From CAYZXL01 sp964482435 (GTDB lineage: Bacteria > Auribacterota > JABMQX01): 64,000 nt of DNA. A program made the position numbers and the translations under genes. Below, in pieces: positions 24,486 to 35,100 of this stretch. The notes beneath the pieces are model-generated. The model was not told where the DNA came from and made no database searches. It was given only the letters and a program-made list of their open reading frames with translations. Position 1 is the first letter of the stretch. Every line of letters starts with the position of its first letter. The DNA lies in NCBI GenBank assembly GCA_964482435.1, contig CAYZXL010000006.1:62001-126000 (forward strand), in the 5' to 3' direction.

Positions 24486-25466
24486 TCACCTGGGAGGCGT
24501 CTCCGGTGCGGCGACTGCGCTCTGAAGCACCTCGGTTAGCTGGTTCCACCTTTTCGCGGCGAGGTCCCTGTCAGGCGAGCGAGGCGGGGTCACGCCGGGA
24601 AAGAAGTAGAACCTGTTAGGCTTTCGGTGGGAGCTGAAGCCCACGACGTTAGAACTGTAAACGGAAATCGCGTCCGACAGAAGTATCGTGTTCGTTTTGA
24701 ACTCGTGATATTCGACCAGCGTTGGATAGTGAGAAAAAATGACCGTGGTGTGCATCAGCAGCGGTGGGTCGAGAAGAAGAATCGCGCCAGTGGTTTCCCG
24801 GAGGTAAGTCTCCGGGGTCGCCTCGCCCTCGTAGAAGGAGTCGGTTATCTTCCATCCGAGGCTTCCGCAGCAGGACGTATCCACCAGCTCAAGGAATCCG
24901 TTGACCGCAGCAAGGACACCTTCTGCTCGGGGGTTCGAGCGCCGAAACATTCGTTGAACGCCACCCGCAAAGCAGGCGAGCTCTCGAACGGACTCGGGCG
25001 GTATCTGAATCGGCCTGATGCGGCACTGCTCAGAAGCGCGGATCGCATTCAGGACCTTGCCCAGTGCTGCCGCGCGGTAGAACCTTCGTTCGCCGAACCA
25101 GTATTTCCGGTGTCCCCAGAAGTAGTATGCATCTCCTTTTCCAATTCCAATCTGCCCATAGCGAATCACAAGCGGCGGACCTCGACGAAAGTGGAGGATT
25201 ATTTCCTGGTCCCAGTCGATTCCATATTTAATCCAACTGCGGGCGCTGCTGAGCGCCCGGACCAGGCGTTTAAGCAACGCAGGCTCTTTTCCGGCGAGAA
25301 CCTCGCACGCTTCATTTGGGAGGACCGCGGCGACGGCATCGTCCGGGTCAACGTGCCTTTCGCGCGAGTACCTTGGCCAGAGAAGCCGGTCCGCCAGAAC
25401 CACTGCCGCAACGAGAATCAGCACGCGAATGAGCTGACGCCGTTTTCCCGACGTGCGTTTCCGCAT
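24486..25466 (-). CDS. Unknown membrane-anchored protein
   Basis: ATG 25466 with AGGA upstream is preferred over a TTG at 25514. The 326-residue product has a basic N-terminus, one membrane segment (about residues 13-30) and an extracytoplasmic domain without recognised motifs. Two Cys (about 174 and 217-218) and several Trp/Tyr-rich strands are present. The C-terminus has a LAAKRWNQLTEVLQSAV helix. It faces the fabF-like gene tail to tail. Function unknown. Confidence 0.6.
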   Translation of the reverse strand: MRKRTSGKRRQLIRVLILVAAVVLADRLLWPRYSRERHVDPDDAVAAVLPNEACEVLAGKEPALLKRLVRALSSARSWIKYGIDWDQEIILHFRRGPPLVIRYGQIGIGKGDAYYFWGHRKYWFGERRFYRAAALGKVLNAIRASEQCRIRPIQIPPESVRELACFAGGVQRMFRRSNPRAEGVLAAVNGFLELVDTSCCGSLGWKITDSFYEGEATPETYLRETTGAILLLDPPLLMHTTVIFSHYPTLVEYHEFKTNTILLSDAISVYSSNVVGFSSHRKPNRFYFFPGVTPPRSPDRDLAAKRWNQLTEVLQSAVAAPETPPR

Positions 25467-25618
25467 GGCGTTGTCCTGAACTCTTTGCTCGTCCCGTTTC
25501 ACTACGCCGAGCAAAATGGTTCCAGTCGCGGAGGCAAGCGCAAAGAGACGCCTTCCACGGTTGCGTTTGCGTGTGCCTGTCGTGCCAAAAAGAGGGGAGG
25601 CGAACTGAGCAGAGACAA

Positions 25619-26368
25619 TCAGAAGGAGACGCCCAGCCCAAATATCACGTGGTTCGATTCGAAAGAGGTAAACGCCGTTCCGTGTGGGACGTCCACCTCA
25701 GCATCCACGTACGTCCTCTTGTACTCAACGAATCCGAAGACATGGCGGGAAAACGAGGCCTCGCATCCGACGCCCACCCCGAACCCAACGCCATTGGTCT
25801 CATAATGAGATAGAGCTTCCCCCTCGATCACGCTCTCCGGATGGGGAATCGTTGGGCCTACGCCGACCCGAGCAACCAACCGTACCGTGCCAACAGGATT
25901 CGCCTCGCTCCGTCCGATGAGGCCGAGCCGGCCGACGACGTTCAAAAGGGCAAAATTCACCCCGTGGGAGACCTCGAAATGCTGAACGATTTCCTCCATC
26001 GGAACCTCCGCGCGGACCGGAATTCCATGGAGTGTCCCCGAAACCGAAACGGTGCGTTCGGTTTCGGCAATCGCCTTCAAATGGATGAACTCGCCCTCCA
26101 ATCCGAGGAGAGGGAACGAGTTAAAGAAATAACCCAGCCTGACGCCGTAATAGATCGGCCCCTCGAACGATTGGTCATCCCAGTGGACGCGGCGGAAGCT
26201 CAAGTCCGTCCCGACGGAGGGCTGGCGGATTTGGACGTCCGAGTCTTGCGTCCAGGCTTCCCCTCCGTAAAACGATGCCGTCCACTCCGCACCCGTCGGC
26301 AGATGACAGGCGATGACAAAGGCGAGCGTCGCGAAAATCCGACTCATGGTCGCCAAGTCGCGGCTCAT
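25619..26368 (-). CDS. Outer-membrane beta-barrel protein
   Basis: The 249-residue product has a signal peptide (cleavage near TGAEW) and then alternating hydrophobic strands with Gly/aromatic girdles: YYGVRLGYFF, LLGLEGEFIHL, VNFALLNVVGRLGL, VRLVARVGVGPTI, GVGFGVGVGCEASF and HVFGFVEYKRTYV. It ends in VIFGLGVSF. The terminal Phe is the recognition signal for outer-membrane assembly, supporting a diderm envelope. It looks like an eight-strand OmpA/OmpW-type barrel. The start could be 26368 (AGAGGT upstream) or 26347. Confidence 0.8.
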   Translation of the reverse strand: MSRDLATMSRIFATLAFVIACHLPTGAEWTASFYGGEAWTQDSDVQIRQPSVGTDLSFRRVHWDDQSFEGPIYYGVRLGYFFNSFPLLGLEGEFIHLKAIAETERTVSVSGTLHGIPVRAEVPMEEIVQHFEVSHGVNFALLNVVGRLGLIGRSEANPVGTVRLVARVGVGPTIPHPESVIEGEALSHYETNGVGFGVGVGCEASFSRHVFGFVEYKRTYVDAEVDVPHGTAFTSFESNHVIFGLGVSF

Positions 26369-26487
26369 CTTCTATGACCTCTGCTCTTGTCGAGAAGAAA
26401 GACCATCCACGCCTTCTTCCCGCGGAAGGGGCGGGACACACTGGCTCCTTCACCGTGCGACCGGCTCGTTGGAACCGGCGTGGGCTG

Positions 26488-29400
26488 CTACGGCGCCATC
26501 ACCCTGTAATAGCGCTTCTTGACGCCGGAAACATCCTCACTGGTCCAGCTGGTGGCCGTTGTGGGCCAGGTGCCGGGAGCGTTTGCCCATGTCCCGCTCA
26601 CCAGGTCATCCCTCTGCTGCACCGTGTACTGGCCGCCTCCGAAGGCCGTCCAGCTCAAAGACACCGCGTTTCCAACCTTGCCGATGTTAGGTTTCGGCGT
26701 CGGGCGAACAACCCTTTCGCCAGAGAGCTGAACCTGGTCAATAGCGAACCAGTAATCCCACTTGGCGTCGTAGAAATGCCAGCTCAGCCTGATCTTCCTC
26801 CCGCCATATGCAGAAAGGTCCAACAGCTCAGGGCTGCTGTCGGTGCCAGTGGTGGTCGTCCTGTCCCAGCGACGCAGGTTGACCCAGTTGCCCCATACTC
26901 CGTTCTCGAAGACCTGAATGCCCACCTCCGCAACCTGGAGATGGTCAAGGTCCTCATATGCACGGTAGTTCTTGTTGAAGCTCAGCCTCAGCTTCATGTG
27001 GTTGGTGCAGTCAATGTCCTCGCTGACGAGCCTTTCATCCAAAAGCGCATCCGGGGCAAGGTCGCTGTCGGTAATCATGTACTTGTCGTACATCCCGACC
27101 AGATTGGGGTCCTGGTTGTTCAGCAGCGGTCCTTCCGTGTCCCACAGCCGCCATGCCGCGTCCGCATACCCGGAGCCGTTCTCGATAGTCCAGCCACCAG
27201 CCTTCACGTCAGCGTCCGTGCTGTAGGTGTCGAAAGTGTCGGACCAGATGACCTCTCTCGTCGGAGGCGTCCAGCCGAAACCGACACCAATCTTGTCGAA
27301 ATTGAACACATCCTGGTCGGGGATTGGTCCCTGGGCTTCGACCCTGAGGAAATGTTCACCGGTGTCTTTCTCTTCGAACTGGTCGAAAACGACGTACGTG
27401 TACAACTGCCACTGCCCGGTGGGGAAGGTGGAGAAGGTCGCAGCTCCGACCGGAGCCTCGTCCCAATAGGCCGCGATGGTAGCCAGAGACTGCCCCGTCG
27501 CAACTCGGAAAACGAGCTTTATCCAACCCGGCTGCGTTACGTTGAACCCGTAGCGCCACCAGCTTCCCGGCCTGATCCATCCAACGTTGGTGTGGTAAAC
27601 GTCAGTTGTGCCGTAGTCGAGGACGGTCTCGATCCCAACCGCATCAAGCGGCCGGTACGTATTCGTACCTGTTTTGTTCGGATGCCAGAAGTCGTACTGT
27701 TGCGGTGTGCCTATGTCGGTCGCCGACGGAGCTTCAATTGCGGGTATTGCCGTCCCTTTCACCCACGGATACATCCCTCCGCCGAAGTTGAAATCTTCCG
27801 CTTCCCTGATCGTCATCGCCGGAAGCGCCGCCTCCGCCGTCGGCTCAGAGGCAGGACCTTCGGCTCCGACTGCGTTAAACGCCGATATTTTGTAACTGTA
27901 AGTGTTTCCGGAACTGACCGAGGTGTCCATGTAAGTGGTTCCGCTCAACGTGGCGATGAGCTCCCACGAGCCACTGTTAACGCTCCGGTAAACGTTGTAG
28001 CCCGCGACCCCTTCCTGCCCGGGGGCGCTCCAGCTCAGGTGAGTCACGAGGAGCATCTCCGCATCCACGTTCACTGGCGCGGAAGGTAGCTCGTAAATCA
28101 TCTGATCGCCGCCGACGGGCTGGTTGGTGACCAAGCCGTACGACAGCGTTCCCGAGAATCCGACAGTCCCGGCCTGCGACGCCGGAACGCCAAGAGAGTA
28201 GGAAAGAACCCGGCTCGTAACCTGGGCGCCGCTGAAGGTCCACGTGATGAACCCACCGGCCGCCGTGCCGCCCGGCGAGACAGAAACAACCGTGAAATCG
28301 CCCGCGGGGATTTGCTCCCTGAGCGTGACGCTGCTCGGAGGCGTCCCCGGTTCGACGTGGACGTATATCTCGCCGTTGACGTTCGTCCCCGCCTGATAGC
28401 TCGTCGGGAGAACGCGCGCCGTCTTCACCGGAGTGGGCGGGTAGGCCGTGATTGCCAAGATATTGAACCTGTTGTCAGCGCTTGGCGCCCCAATTGTGCT
28501 GTCGGGGTCGCTCTCCATGAAGACGATGTCGGTCAGCGTCCTGTTGGTCTGCGCCGCGCCAAACTCAAACGCGAACAGGCCAAAGTCGGAGGTTGCTGTA
28601 CCGGTTGCCCGCATCATCCCACCGATGGCGAGCGTTAACGGCGCTGGCGGCGTCCTCGGCGGAGAACCCAGATACCAGTCCTGCGAAAGGAGCAGGAACT
28701 CCTGCGTGGAAAGGTCGTTATAGACAAGCTGAACCTTCAGCTTGTCGGTTGCGCTTCCGCCGTAGCCGTTGCCGGCGCCGGTCAGGAATCGCAGCCTCTC
28801 GAACACGCCCTGCTGACCGGCCAAAGAGAACGTCGTGTCGCCATCGTCCAAAAAGACGGAAAACATGTTGACGGCGTCGAAGTCACCCAACTGGAAGTCC
28901 TGAACTTTCTTGTCAGAGGGGAGTCCCGGCCAGCCGCTGAACCCGTTCTCGATGAGGCAGTCTCCCCCATTGTCGAAGCCGTCTCCGGGCTGAGTTCCCA
29001 CCGCGAGGCTCCGGATTCCATCGCGGTTGAAGATGCTGGTCATGTCTAACTTCCTCGCTTCGATACCACCATCGCGATCGAGGACCAGTATATTCAGCGT
29101 CGCCGTCGCGCTGTGCTGCCCCGCGCCATTGTCCACCGTGAACTCAAACGTCAGCGTTGTGTCCACAAAGACCGGCACTGCCCGGAACGTGGTGTTCGCC
29201 TGAGTGTCGTTGGCTATGTTCACTGTCGGCCCTGCTATCTGCTTCCACTTGAAGTTCATGCCGTGGACTGTTCCCCCGCCTACGAGATGAGCCTCTGCTC
29301 CCTCCTGGACCACCGTGTCTGTTCCTGCCGTACTGATGATCACGGCGTCGGCGTCAACCACCGTTATGACGACAGGGGCTGAGGAGCTGCGCGACTGGCT

Positions 29401-31389
29401 GTCCGTTACCGTCAACCGGAAAACGAAATCCGTATTCCCGATGATTATCGGCGGGCCGGAAGGCGCTGTGAAAGTCGCCGTGGCCGTGTTCGGGTTACTG
29501 AGAGTTACAGCCGGCCCTGAGACCTGCTCCCATTTGTATGTCACTGCGTTGGGCGAGTTCGTCCCGTCCAGCGTGACCAGCGCCCCTTCCTGCTCCTCTC
29601 TATCGGGCCCCGGGTCAGCCACTGCCGTCGTCGGGTCCTGGTCGGCGTAAACCTCCAACTCGGCGATAGACGTGAAGTCAGCCGAGCCTCCGGGGACACC
29701 ATATATCCTCAAGCCGACGCCGTGAACTCGAGTGAAACTTATGTCGTATCTCGCGTATGCCGCATGCCCGGACATCTGGTCGGTGAAATTATAAGCCGGA
29801 TAGATGCTCAAGCCCCGAACGTCTTTCCACGTCGTTCCGTCTTCCGTGTACTGGACTTTCAAGCCCGTCCACCACCCGCCATTCGTGAAAATGCCTCCTT
29901 GATAATAGACGACATGCTGGAAGTACAGCGCTTCGCCCCACGTATAGCCCCACCAGTCATCGTCCATTAGCAGGTTGTTGTACCAGCTATCGAAACTCAC
30001 GCCGGTGTTCCCATCGTTCATGACCTTCGCGAGGTTCCAACCGACGTGCGGCCTCTTGGCAAAGGGCGAAGCATCCGTCCTCAACGCCAAATTGCGCATC
30101 GCTGTGTAGGTTATTTCCTGCGAAAGAGGGCCGTCGCCCCCGCCGCCACCTGGGATCGTATTCCAGCCTTTGACCGCAAAGGTCAGCGTCTGCCCTTCCG
30201 CCATGCCGCTGGTTTCTCTGAAGGGATCCGTGACCCAGTAGAAGAAGTAAAGTCCCACGTCCAACTTCAGCCCGACTCCGTATTTGTCCGCATCAATGAG
30301 AGGGTCCCATTCCAGCCTGAAGCCGAGCCCTGCGGCCCCCAGGTCCTCCGGGAACGTGCGCAGGTTGCTCGGAGCTACTGTCGGGGCGTTTTTCGCGCGA
30401 ACAGTGATGACCACCGTGTCGCTGGTCTCCCCGTCCGGCGCTTGGGTTGTCAATTTGAAAGTCAGAACCGTGCCCACCGTCAGAGGCGGCGCAGTAAAAT
30501 GCGAAATTCCGTTTGAGGGGTTGGCATTATCGAGGGTCACCGTCGGCGTCCCGGCAGTCTGCTCCCAGTGGTAGCTCGTCGGCCCGCCAGACGACCCGGA
30601 ACCGTCAAGCGTCACCGCGTCGCCCGCCCACGCAATCTGGTCCTCGCCCGCGTACGCGCCCTTGTTGATCTCGATGTTGTCAACCGCATGAACGTTGGTA
30701 TCGCCGCCGGTAGCCGCCGTAAAACCGAAGTACGCGTCGTAAGGAACGTAGCCGGAGATGGTATAGTCGAATATCTGCGTCTCCGACATGGGGGTTGCCA
30801 TCGTCGGGTTGCTCATCCACATCTGCAAGTGCCCCTCGTTGAACTGGATTATTACATGAAACGGCGCCGGCAGTCCCCCCGACGTACCCGCGTCCTCCAT
30901 TTCCGGGATTGTCGCGTTCGTGGTCAGGTCCGTCCGAGCAGAAGGGGTCACCTCGCTAATGGCGATGTAGTTTTCAGGCTCGGTCGCGCCACCGGAGTAC
31001 GTGTCGAACCTCACCCCGTATCCGTCCAATCCGTCGAAACCCATGGAACCGCCCCCTCCACCTAAGAGCGACGGCCCTCTCACCCACGCGAATGTCATGC
31101 CGTCAGCTCCGTTTCCTCCACCAATCCAGAAATCGAACGCGACGCTGAACCTCTGGCCGCTCATCTTCTCGAACCAGAAAATCGAGCCAGTTTGGCTACC
31201 TACGGCGTCGGTCAGAAACATAGCCTGGTACGTGGCGTCCCACACGGCGTTCCCGCTCACAGTCCATTTCCCAAGGTCCGGCGACACGTCGAACCTTTCC
31301 ACCACGGTTGCCATGACTGCCATTTGTGCACCAGCCAGCAGCACAATCGCCGTTAGCCCGACAAGTCCTGAGAATCGAATCGCTTTCAT
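26488..31389 (-). CDS. Giant secreted multidomain protein 1 (L-type lectin, PKD, discoidin-like, FN3, CBM6-like)
   Basis: A 1633-residue surface protein with a signal peptide (residues 1-27) and AGGAGGG as ribosome-binding site. Order of domains: L-type lectin-like sandwich (about 28-245), PKD-like (247-335), FN3-like (335-435), discoidin-like F5/8 (440-590), two more PKD-like (590-775), a beta-rich region (780-1110), FN3 with YNVYRSVNSGSW (about 1120-1210), CBM6-like opening IREAEDFNFGGG (1213-1405), a second jelly roll with VWGNWVNLRRWDR (1408-1563) and a C-terminal module (1565-1633, YTVQQRDDL...RYYRV). No catalytic domain is seen, so it is probably an adhesin or polysaccharide-binding protein. 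It is a tandem paralogue of the gene at 32118; the two align from the discoidin region to the end. Confidence 0.85.
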   Translation of the reverse strand: MKAIRFSGLVGLTAIVLLAGAQMAVMATVVERFDVSPDLGKWTVSGNAVWDATYQAMFLTDAVGSQTGSIFWFEKMSGQRFSVAFDFWIGGGNGADGMTFAWVRGPSLLGGGGGSMGFDGLDGYGVRFDTYSGGATEPENYIAISEVTPSARTDLTTNATIPEMEDAGTSGGLPAPFHVIIQFNEGHLQMWMSNPTMATPMSETQIFDYTISGYVPYDAYFGFTAATGGDTNVHAVDNIEINKGAYAGEDQIAWAGDAVTLDGSGSSGGPTSYHWEQTAGTPTVTLDNANPSNGISHFTAPPLTVGTVLTFKLTTQAPDGETSDTVVITVRAKNAPTVAPSNLRTFPEDLGAAGLGFRLEWDPLIDADKYGVGLKLDVGLYFFYWVTDPFRETSGMAEGQTLTFAVKGWNTIPGGGGGDGPLSQEITYTAMRNLALRTDASPFAKRPHVGWNLAKVMNDGNTGVSFDSWYNNLLMDDDWWGYTWGEALYFQHVVYYQGGIFTNGGWWTGLKVQYTEDGTTWKDVRGLSIYPAYNFTDQMSGHAAYARYDISFTRVHGVGLRIYGVPGGSADFTSIAELEVYADQDPTTAVADPGPDREEQEGALVTLDGTNSPNAVTYKWEQVSGPAVTLSNPNTATATFTAPSGPPIIIGNTDFVFRLTVTDSQSRSSSAPVVITVVDADAVIISTAGTDTVVQEGAEAHLVGGGTVHGMNFKWKQIAGPTVNIANDTQANTTFRAVPVFVDTTLTFEFTVDNGAGQHSATATLNILVLDRDGGIEARKLDMTSIFNRDGIRSLAVGTQPGDGFDNGGDCLIENGFSGWPGLPSDKKVQDFQLGDFDAVNMFSVFLDDGDTTFSLAGQQGVFERLRFLTGAGNGYGGSATDKLKVQLVYNDLSTQEFLLLSQDWYLGSPPRTPPAPLTLAIGGMMRATGTATSDFGLFAFEFGAAQTNRTLTDIVFMESDPDSTIGAPSADNRFNILAITAYPPTPVKTARVLPTSYQAGTNVNGEIYVHVEPGTPPSSVTLREQIPAGDFTVVSVSPGGTAAGGFITWTFSGAQVTSRVLSYSLGVPASQAGTVGFSGTLSYGLVTNQPVGGDQMIYELPSAPVNVDAEMLLVTHLSWSAPGQEGVAGYNVYRSVNSGSWELIATLSGTTYMDTSVSSGNTYSYKISAFNAVGAEGPASEPTAEAALPAMTIREAEDFNFGGGMYPWVKGTAIPAIEAPSATDIGTPQQYDFWHPNKTGTNTYRPLDAVGIETVLDYGTTDVYHTNVGWIRPGSWWRYGFNVTQPGWIKLVFRVATGQSLATIAAYWDEAPVGAATFSTFPTGQWQLYTYVVFDQFEEKDTGEHFLRVEAQGPIPDQDVFNFDKIGVGFGWTPPTREVIWSDTFDTYSTDADVKAGGWTIENGSGYADAAWRLWDTEGPLLNNQDPNLVGMYDKYMITDSDLAPDALLDERLVSEDIDCTNHMKLRLSFNKNYRAYEDLDHLQVAEVGIQVFENGVWGNWVNLRRWDRTTTTGTDSSPELLDLSAYGGRKIRLSWHFYDAKWDYWFAIDQVQLSGERVVRPTPKPNIGKVGNAVSLSWTAFGGGQYTVQQRDDLVSGTWANAPGTWPTTATSWTSEDVSGVKKRYYRVMAP

Positions 31390-31829
31390 AGTGCCCTCCT
31401 GTGATGAATGTCTATTTCATCAAGCCGTTGCTCAATGCCGAAGAATTAACCGAACCTCATGCCTATCGCCTGCCGGTACGCCAGACGGTGGTCGTGCCAC
31501 CTCTGGATACTTCTCGCCAGGCGCGACCGGCTCACATACCCGATTGCCTCCGCGGGTTGCCCGTTCCGAACAAAACCCCAGCACACGCGGCTTGTCCCAC
31601 CAGACCGGGATAACGAAGTTATTGCGTCTCGTTCCGACAGTATTCGCCGACGGGAAATCATGGAAGCGAGGAGTGTCACAGATTGCACACAAAGTGAAGC
31701 AAGAGATGTTGCGAAGGGATTTGACGGTGTGGGCGGTGCGGACAGAATGCCCCACCGGCGGTTGATCATTCCGAAGAGAAACAGTCACTTGCATGGAGAC
31801 GTCGCCTTTTCTCTTTCGAAGCCATCCTT
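31390..31829. other. Long 5' leader of giant protein 1
   Basis: About 430 bases separate the putative promoter at 31830-31858 from the start codon. Several open frames on the minus strand cover it but have no ribosome-binding site or recognisable content. It could be a regulatory leader or hold a small RNA; I see no known riboswitch. Confidence 0.35.
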
Positions 31830-31858
31830 ATAGTATGACCGGACAATCTCCCCGTCAA
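31830..31858 (-). promoter_or_regulatory. Promoter for giant protein 1
   Basis: Minus strand TTGACG (31858-31853), 17 bases, TACTAT (31835-31830). It is oriented toward the gene starting at 31389. Confidence 0.5.
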
Positions 31859-32066
31859 CTGAAAAATCCACGCCTTCGTAACCCATCGGTTACGCGCGCT
31901 CGTGAGGTCATCGCTTGACCCCGGGGCGGTTCTCGGGTCGCACACCATGCACCCAGCTCGCCCTGACCCGGTCCAGCGGGCAAGCCCTGGCGACGGAGGG
32001 CAAAGATGCAACACATGTCCCCCTGAAAAGCAAAGCCGCGAATTTCCAGACAGCGCCAAAAAGCGA

Positions 32067-32091
32067 ACCAGCCCCCGCAAGGGGGGCTGGT
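32067..32091 (-). terminator. Rho-independent terminator of giant protein 2
   Basis: A ten-base perfect stem (ACCAGCCCCC paired with GGGGGCTGGT) around a short loop lies 26 bases after the stop codon. On the minus strand it is followed by TCGCTTTTTGG. Confidence 0.85.
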
Positions 32092-32117
32092 CGTTTCCAC
32101 CTACGAGGTCAGGGGGA

Positions 32118-35100
32118 TTACTGCCCCATAACCCGATAGAAGAGTTTCTTGTTGCCGGAGACGTCTCCGCTTGTCCAGGTCTGCGCGCTGATTGGCCAGG
32201 TGCCGGGGGCGCTTGTCCACGTCGCGCCGACGAGGTTGTCCGTCTGCTGGACGGTGTATTGTTTGTTCCCGAAGACCGTCCAGGTGAGACTGACCTGCCC
32301 GACGGAGGGAGTGACCTTGGTTATCTTTCCCGCCTGTATGGGCAGAGGCTCTCCGGACACCCTCACCTGGTCCATGGCAAACCAGTAGTCCCACTTCGCC
32401 TGGTAGAAGTGCCATCTCACCTGTATCTTCTTCTTGTCGGCAAGCGAAGCAATGTCCACCTGCTCGGGGGTGCTGCTGCTGCCGGTGTTCCTGTCCCAGT
32501 GACCCAGGTTCACCCAGTTGCCCCAGACTCCATTGTCGAATACCCGGATGTCAACCTCCGCAACCTGGAGATGGTCCGGGTCCTCGAAGTACCTGCTGTA
32601 GTTCTTGCTGTAGTTCAGCCGAACCTTCATGTAGTTGCCGCAGTCAACCTCCTTGCTGACAAGCCTCTCGTCCAGCGTAGCATCCGGAGCAAGGTCGCTG
32701 TCGGTGACCATGTACTTGTCGTACATACCAGGCAGGTTCGGGTCCTGGTTGCCCAGTTGTCCCATGCTCCCATCCGTGTCCCACAGCCGCCATGCCGCGT
32801 CCGGATACCCGGAGCCGTTCTCAATTGTCCACCCGCCGACAGACTTGACATCAGCGTCGGAAGTGTAAGTGTCAAAGTTGTCGGACCAGATGGTTTCTCT
32901 TGGCGGCTTTGCCCAGTTGTACCCGATGGCTATCTTGTCGAAGTTGAACACGTCCGCCGCTGGGTCTGGACCTAACGCTTGAACTCTCAAGGTGTGCAAT
33001 CCGGTGTTGGTCTCCTCGAATTGCTCCAGAGGAACGTACGTGAACAGATGCCAATCGCCGGTGCCCGCGAAGGTCGGGGCGCCAATCAGTGTCTCATCCC
33101 AGTAGGCGGTGAAGCTCGCTTGAGTGAGCGGACTTGCCAGCCTGAACGTCAGCTTTATCCAGCCGGGCTGGGTAACGTTGAAGGTGTACCGCCACCAGCT
33201 GCTCGGCCCTATCCACCCGATGTTGGTGTGATACTCGGTGGTGCTGCCGTACTCAAGCACCGTCTCGATCCCTATCGCATCGAGAGGACGATAGTCGCGA
33301 GGCCCTCCCTTGTGGGGCTGCCAGAAGTCGTACTGTGCGCCCAGATCAGTGGCCGAAAGAGCCTCGTTAGCAGGGACAGTCGTGCCGGCGACCCATGGCC
33401 ACTGCCCGCCGCCGTAGTTGAAGTCCTCCGCCTCCCGAACGACCATCGTCCCGGGAAGCTGTGCCTGCACCGTAGGCGAGGTCTGCGGCCCTTCTACCCC
33501 GTGCACGCCGAGAGCTGAGACCGCGTAGCTGTAGTTGTTGCCAGCGGTAACCATAGAGTCAACAAACGACGTGGCGGTGGTGGAGCCTATCAGCTCCCAT
33601 GTGCCGCCGTTGACGCTCCGGAAGACGTTGTAGCTGACAACGCCCTCCTGCGGAGGAGCGCTCCAGCTCAGGTGAGATGCCATCAGCATCTCCACCATCA
33701 GATACGTCGGTTCCGTGGGAACTGGATACACAAGGTTTTCGCCGACGATGTCTGCCGTAGTCGTCCCGAAGGAAACAGCGCCGGCAAAATCAAGAGCCTC
33801 CGCCCTGTCCTCCGGAATGCTCAACGAATAGGCTATGGGGCCCGTCTTGACATCCGTCCCGCTGAGAGTCCAGAGTATCTTTCCGGCGGAAACCACAGCC
33901 CCCGGTGCGACAACGTCATCCTCCGACAGGCCGGCAGGAATCTCCTCGCTGATGGTCACGGTGGTCGGCTTGTTGTTCGGATTGACCTTCAGGGTGAGTG
34001 AAACGTCCATCGTCCCGCCAAGTTCACAGGAGGCAGGCAGGTTCCTGACTGCGTACGCATCCGTGAGGACGAACGCAGTCTTTTCCTTGAGCTCTCCAAG
34101 TTTTGCCGTGGCAAGAGCGCCCCCATCGTGGCTCGTGACGCAGATTCCCACGTAATAAGGCGCCGCAATGGGAATGGTGTGCTGTGTCGGGAAGTTCCAG
34201 AGACTTCCCACAATCCAGTCGGTTCCGTCGAAGGAGTAGTAACCCACCCAGAGGTCCACCTTGCGCTCCAGCTTCAGCCAGACCGGGCCGGTAAAATTAA
34301 GCGTGCCGTTCACGAAAGGTTGATTGCCGCCTGTTCGTGCGGCCGCGCCAGCTTTCGTGGTCCTGTACTGCTGAACCATCCCGTTGTCGCGCGACACAAC
34401 GAGGTCCATGAACACAGAGTCTGCATCGAGGTCCTGCCGCGCCATAAGCCCGACCTTCGTCCAGGCGTTGGGCCACGTGGCCGGAGGGTTGTCAATCCGC
34501 ACGGAGATGCTGGAGAAATCACTCCCAACTTCCTTATACACGAACCGGAACCCGTCGTCGTTGTCCCAGATGTCCTCCCCATCGCCAGTGACGGTGTAGG
34601 TCTGCGTGTTGGGGTCGTAGCTCGAGGCGCCGGCGATATTGTTGGGGTTGCTGACAGTACCGGAGATGTCTCGTGCGGACAGACTCAATGGGTCTATAAG
34701 CACGCCGTCCTCTATGATGTTCTTCACATTGACAGTGATGGAATCAGTGCTGACCCCGCCAACTCCATCGCTCACCTGAAGCTGGAAAACGAAGTTCTCC
34801 CTCAAGTCCCACAGGATTGGGGCAGTGAAGGAAGGCGTCGCAGTATTTGGCACGGTAAGGGTCACAGTCGTCCCGCTTGTCTGAGTCCAGGCGTATGTGA
34901 GGCTGCCGGAGGTGGTGATGGAGCCGGTCCCGTTGAGCGTCACAAGGCTGCCCTCAAGCACTGTCTGGTCCGGGCCGGCAACGGCCGTCGTGACGAGATT
35001 CTTCACGGTGATCGTTACATCATCGGTCTTCGTTTCCGTGCCGTCTCCGGCTGTAAACTGGAAGGTTAAAAGGGTATCGGCTTCCACGCCAGGGGCAGTG

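Noticed and set aside
24627..25805. 392-codon plus-strand frame
   Set aside because: Antisense to the membrane-anchored protein and the barrel gene, both with better signals and start sites.
26374..28089. Long open frame on the plus strand opposite giant protein 1
   Set aside because: It lies wholly antisense to a gene with clear domains; its Arg/Val-rich content reflects complementary codons, and it has no recognisable motif.
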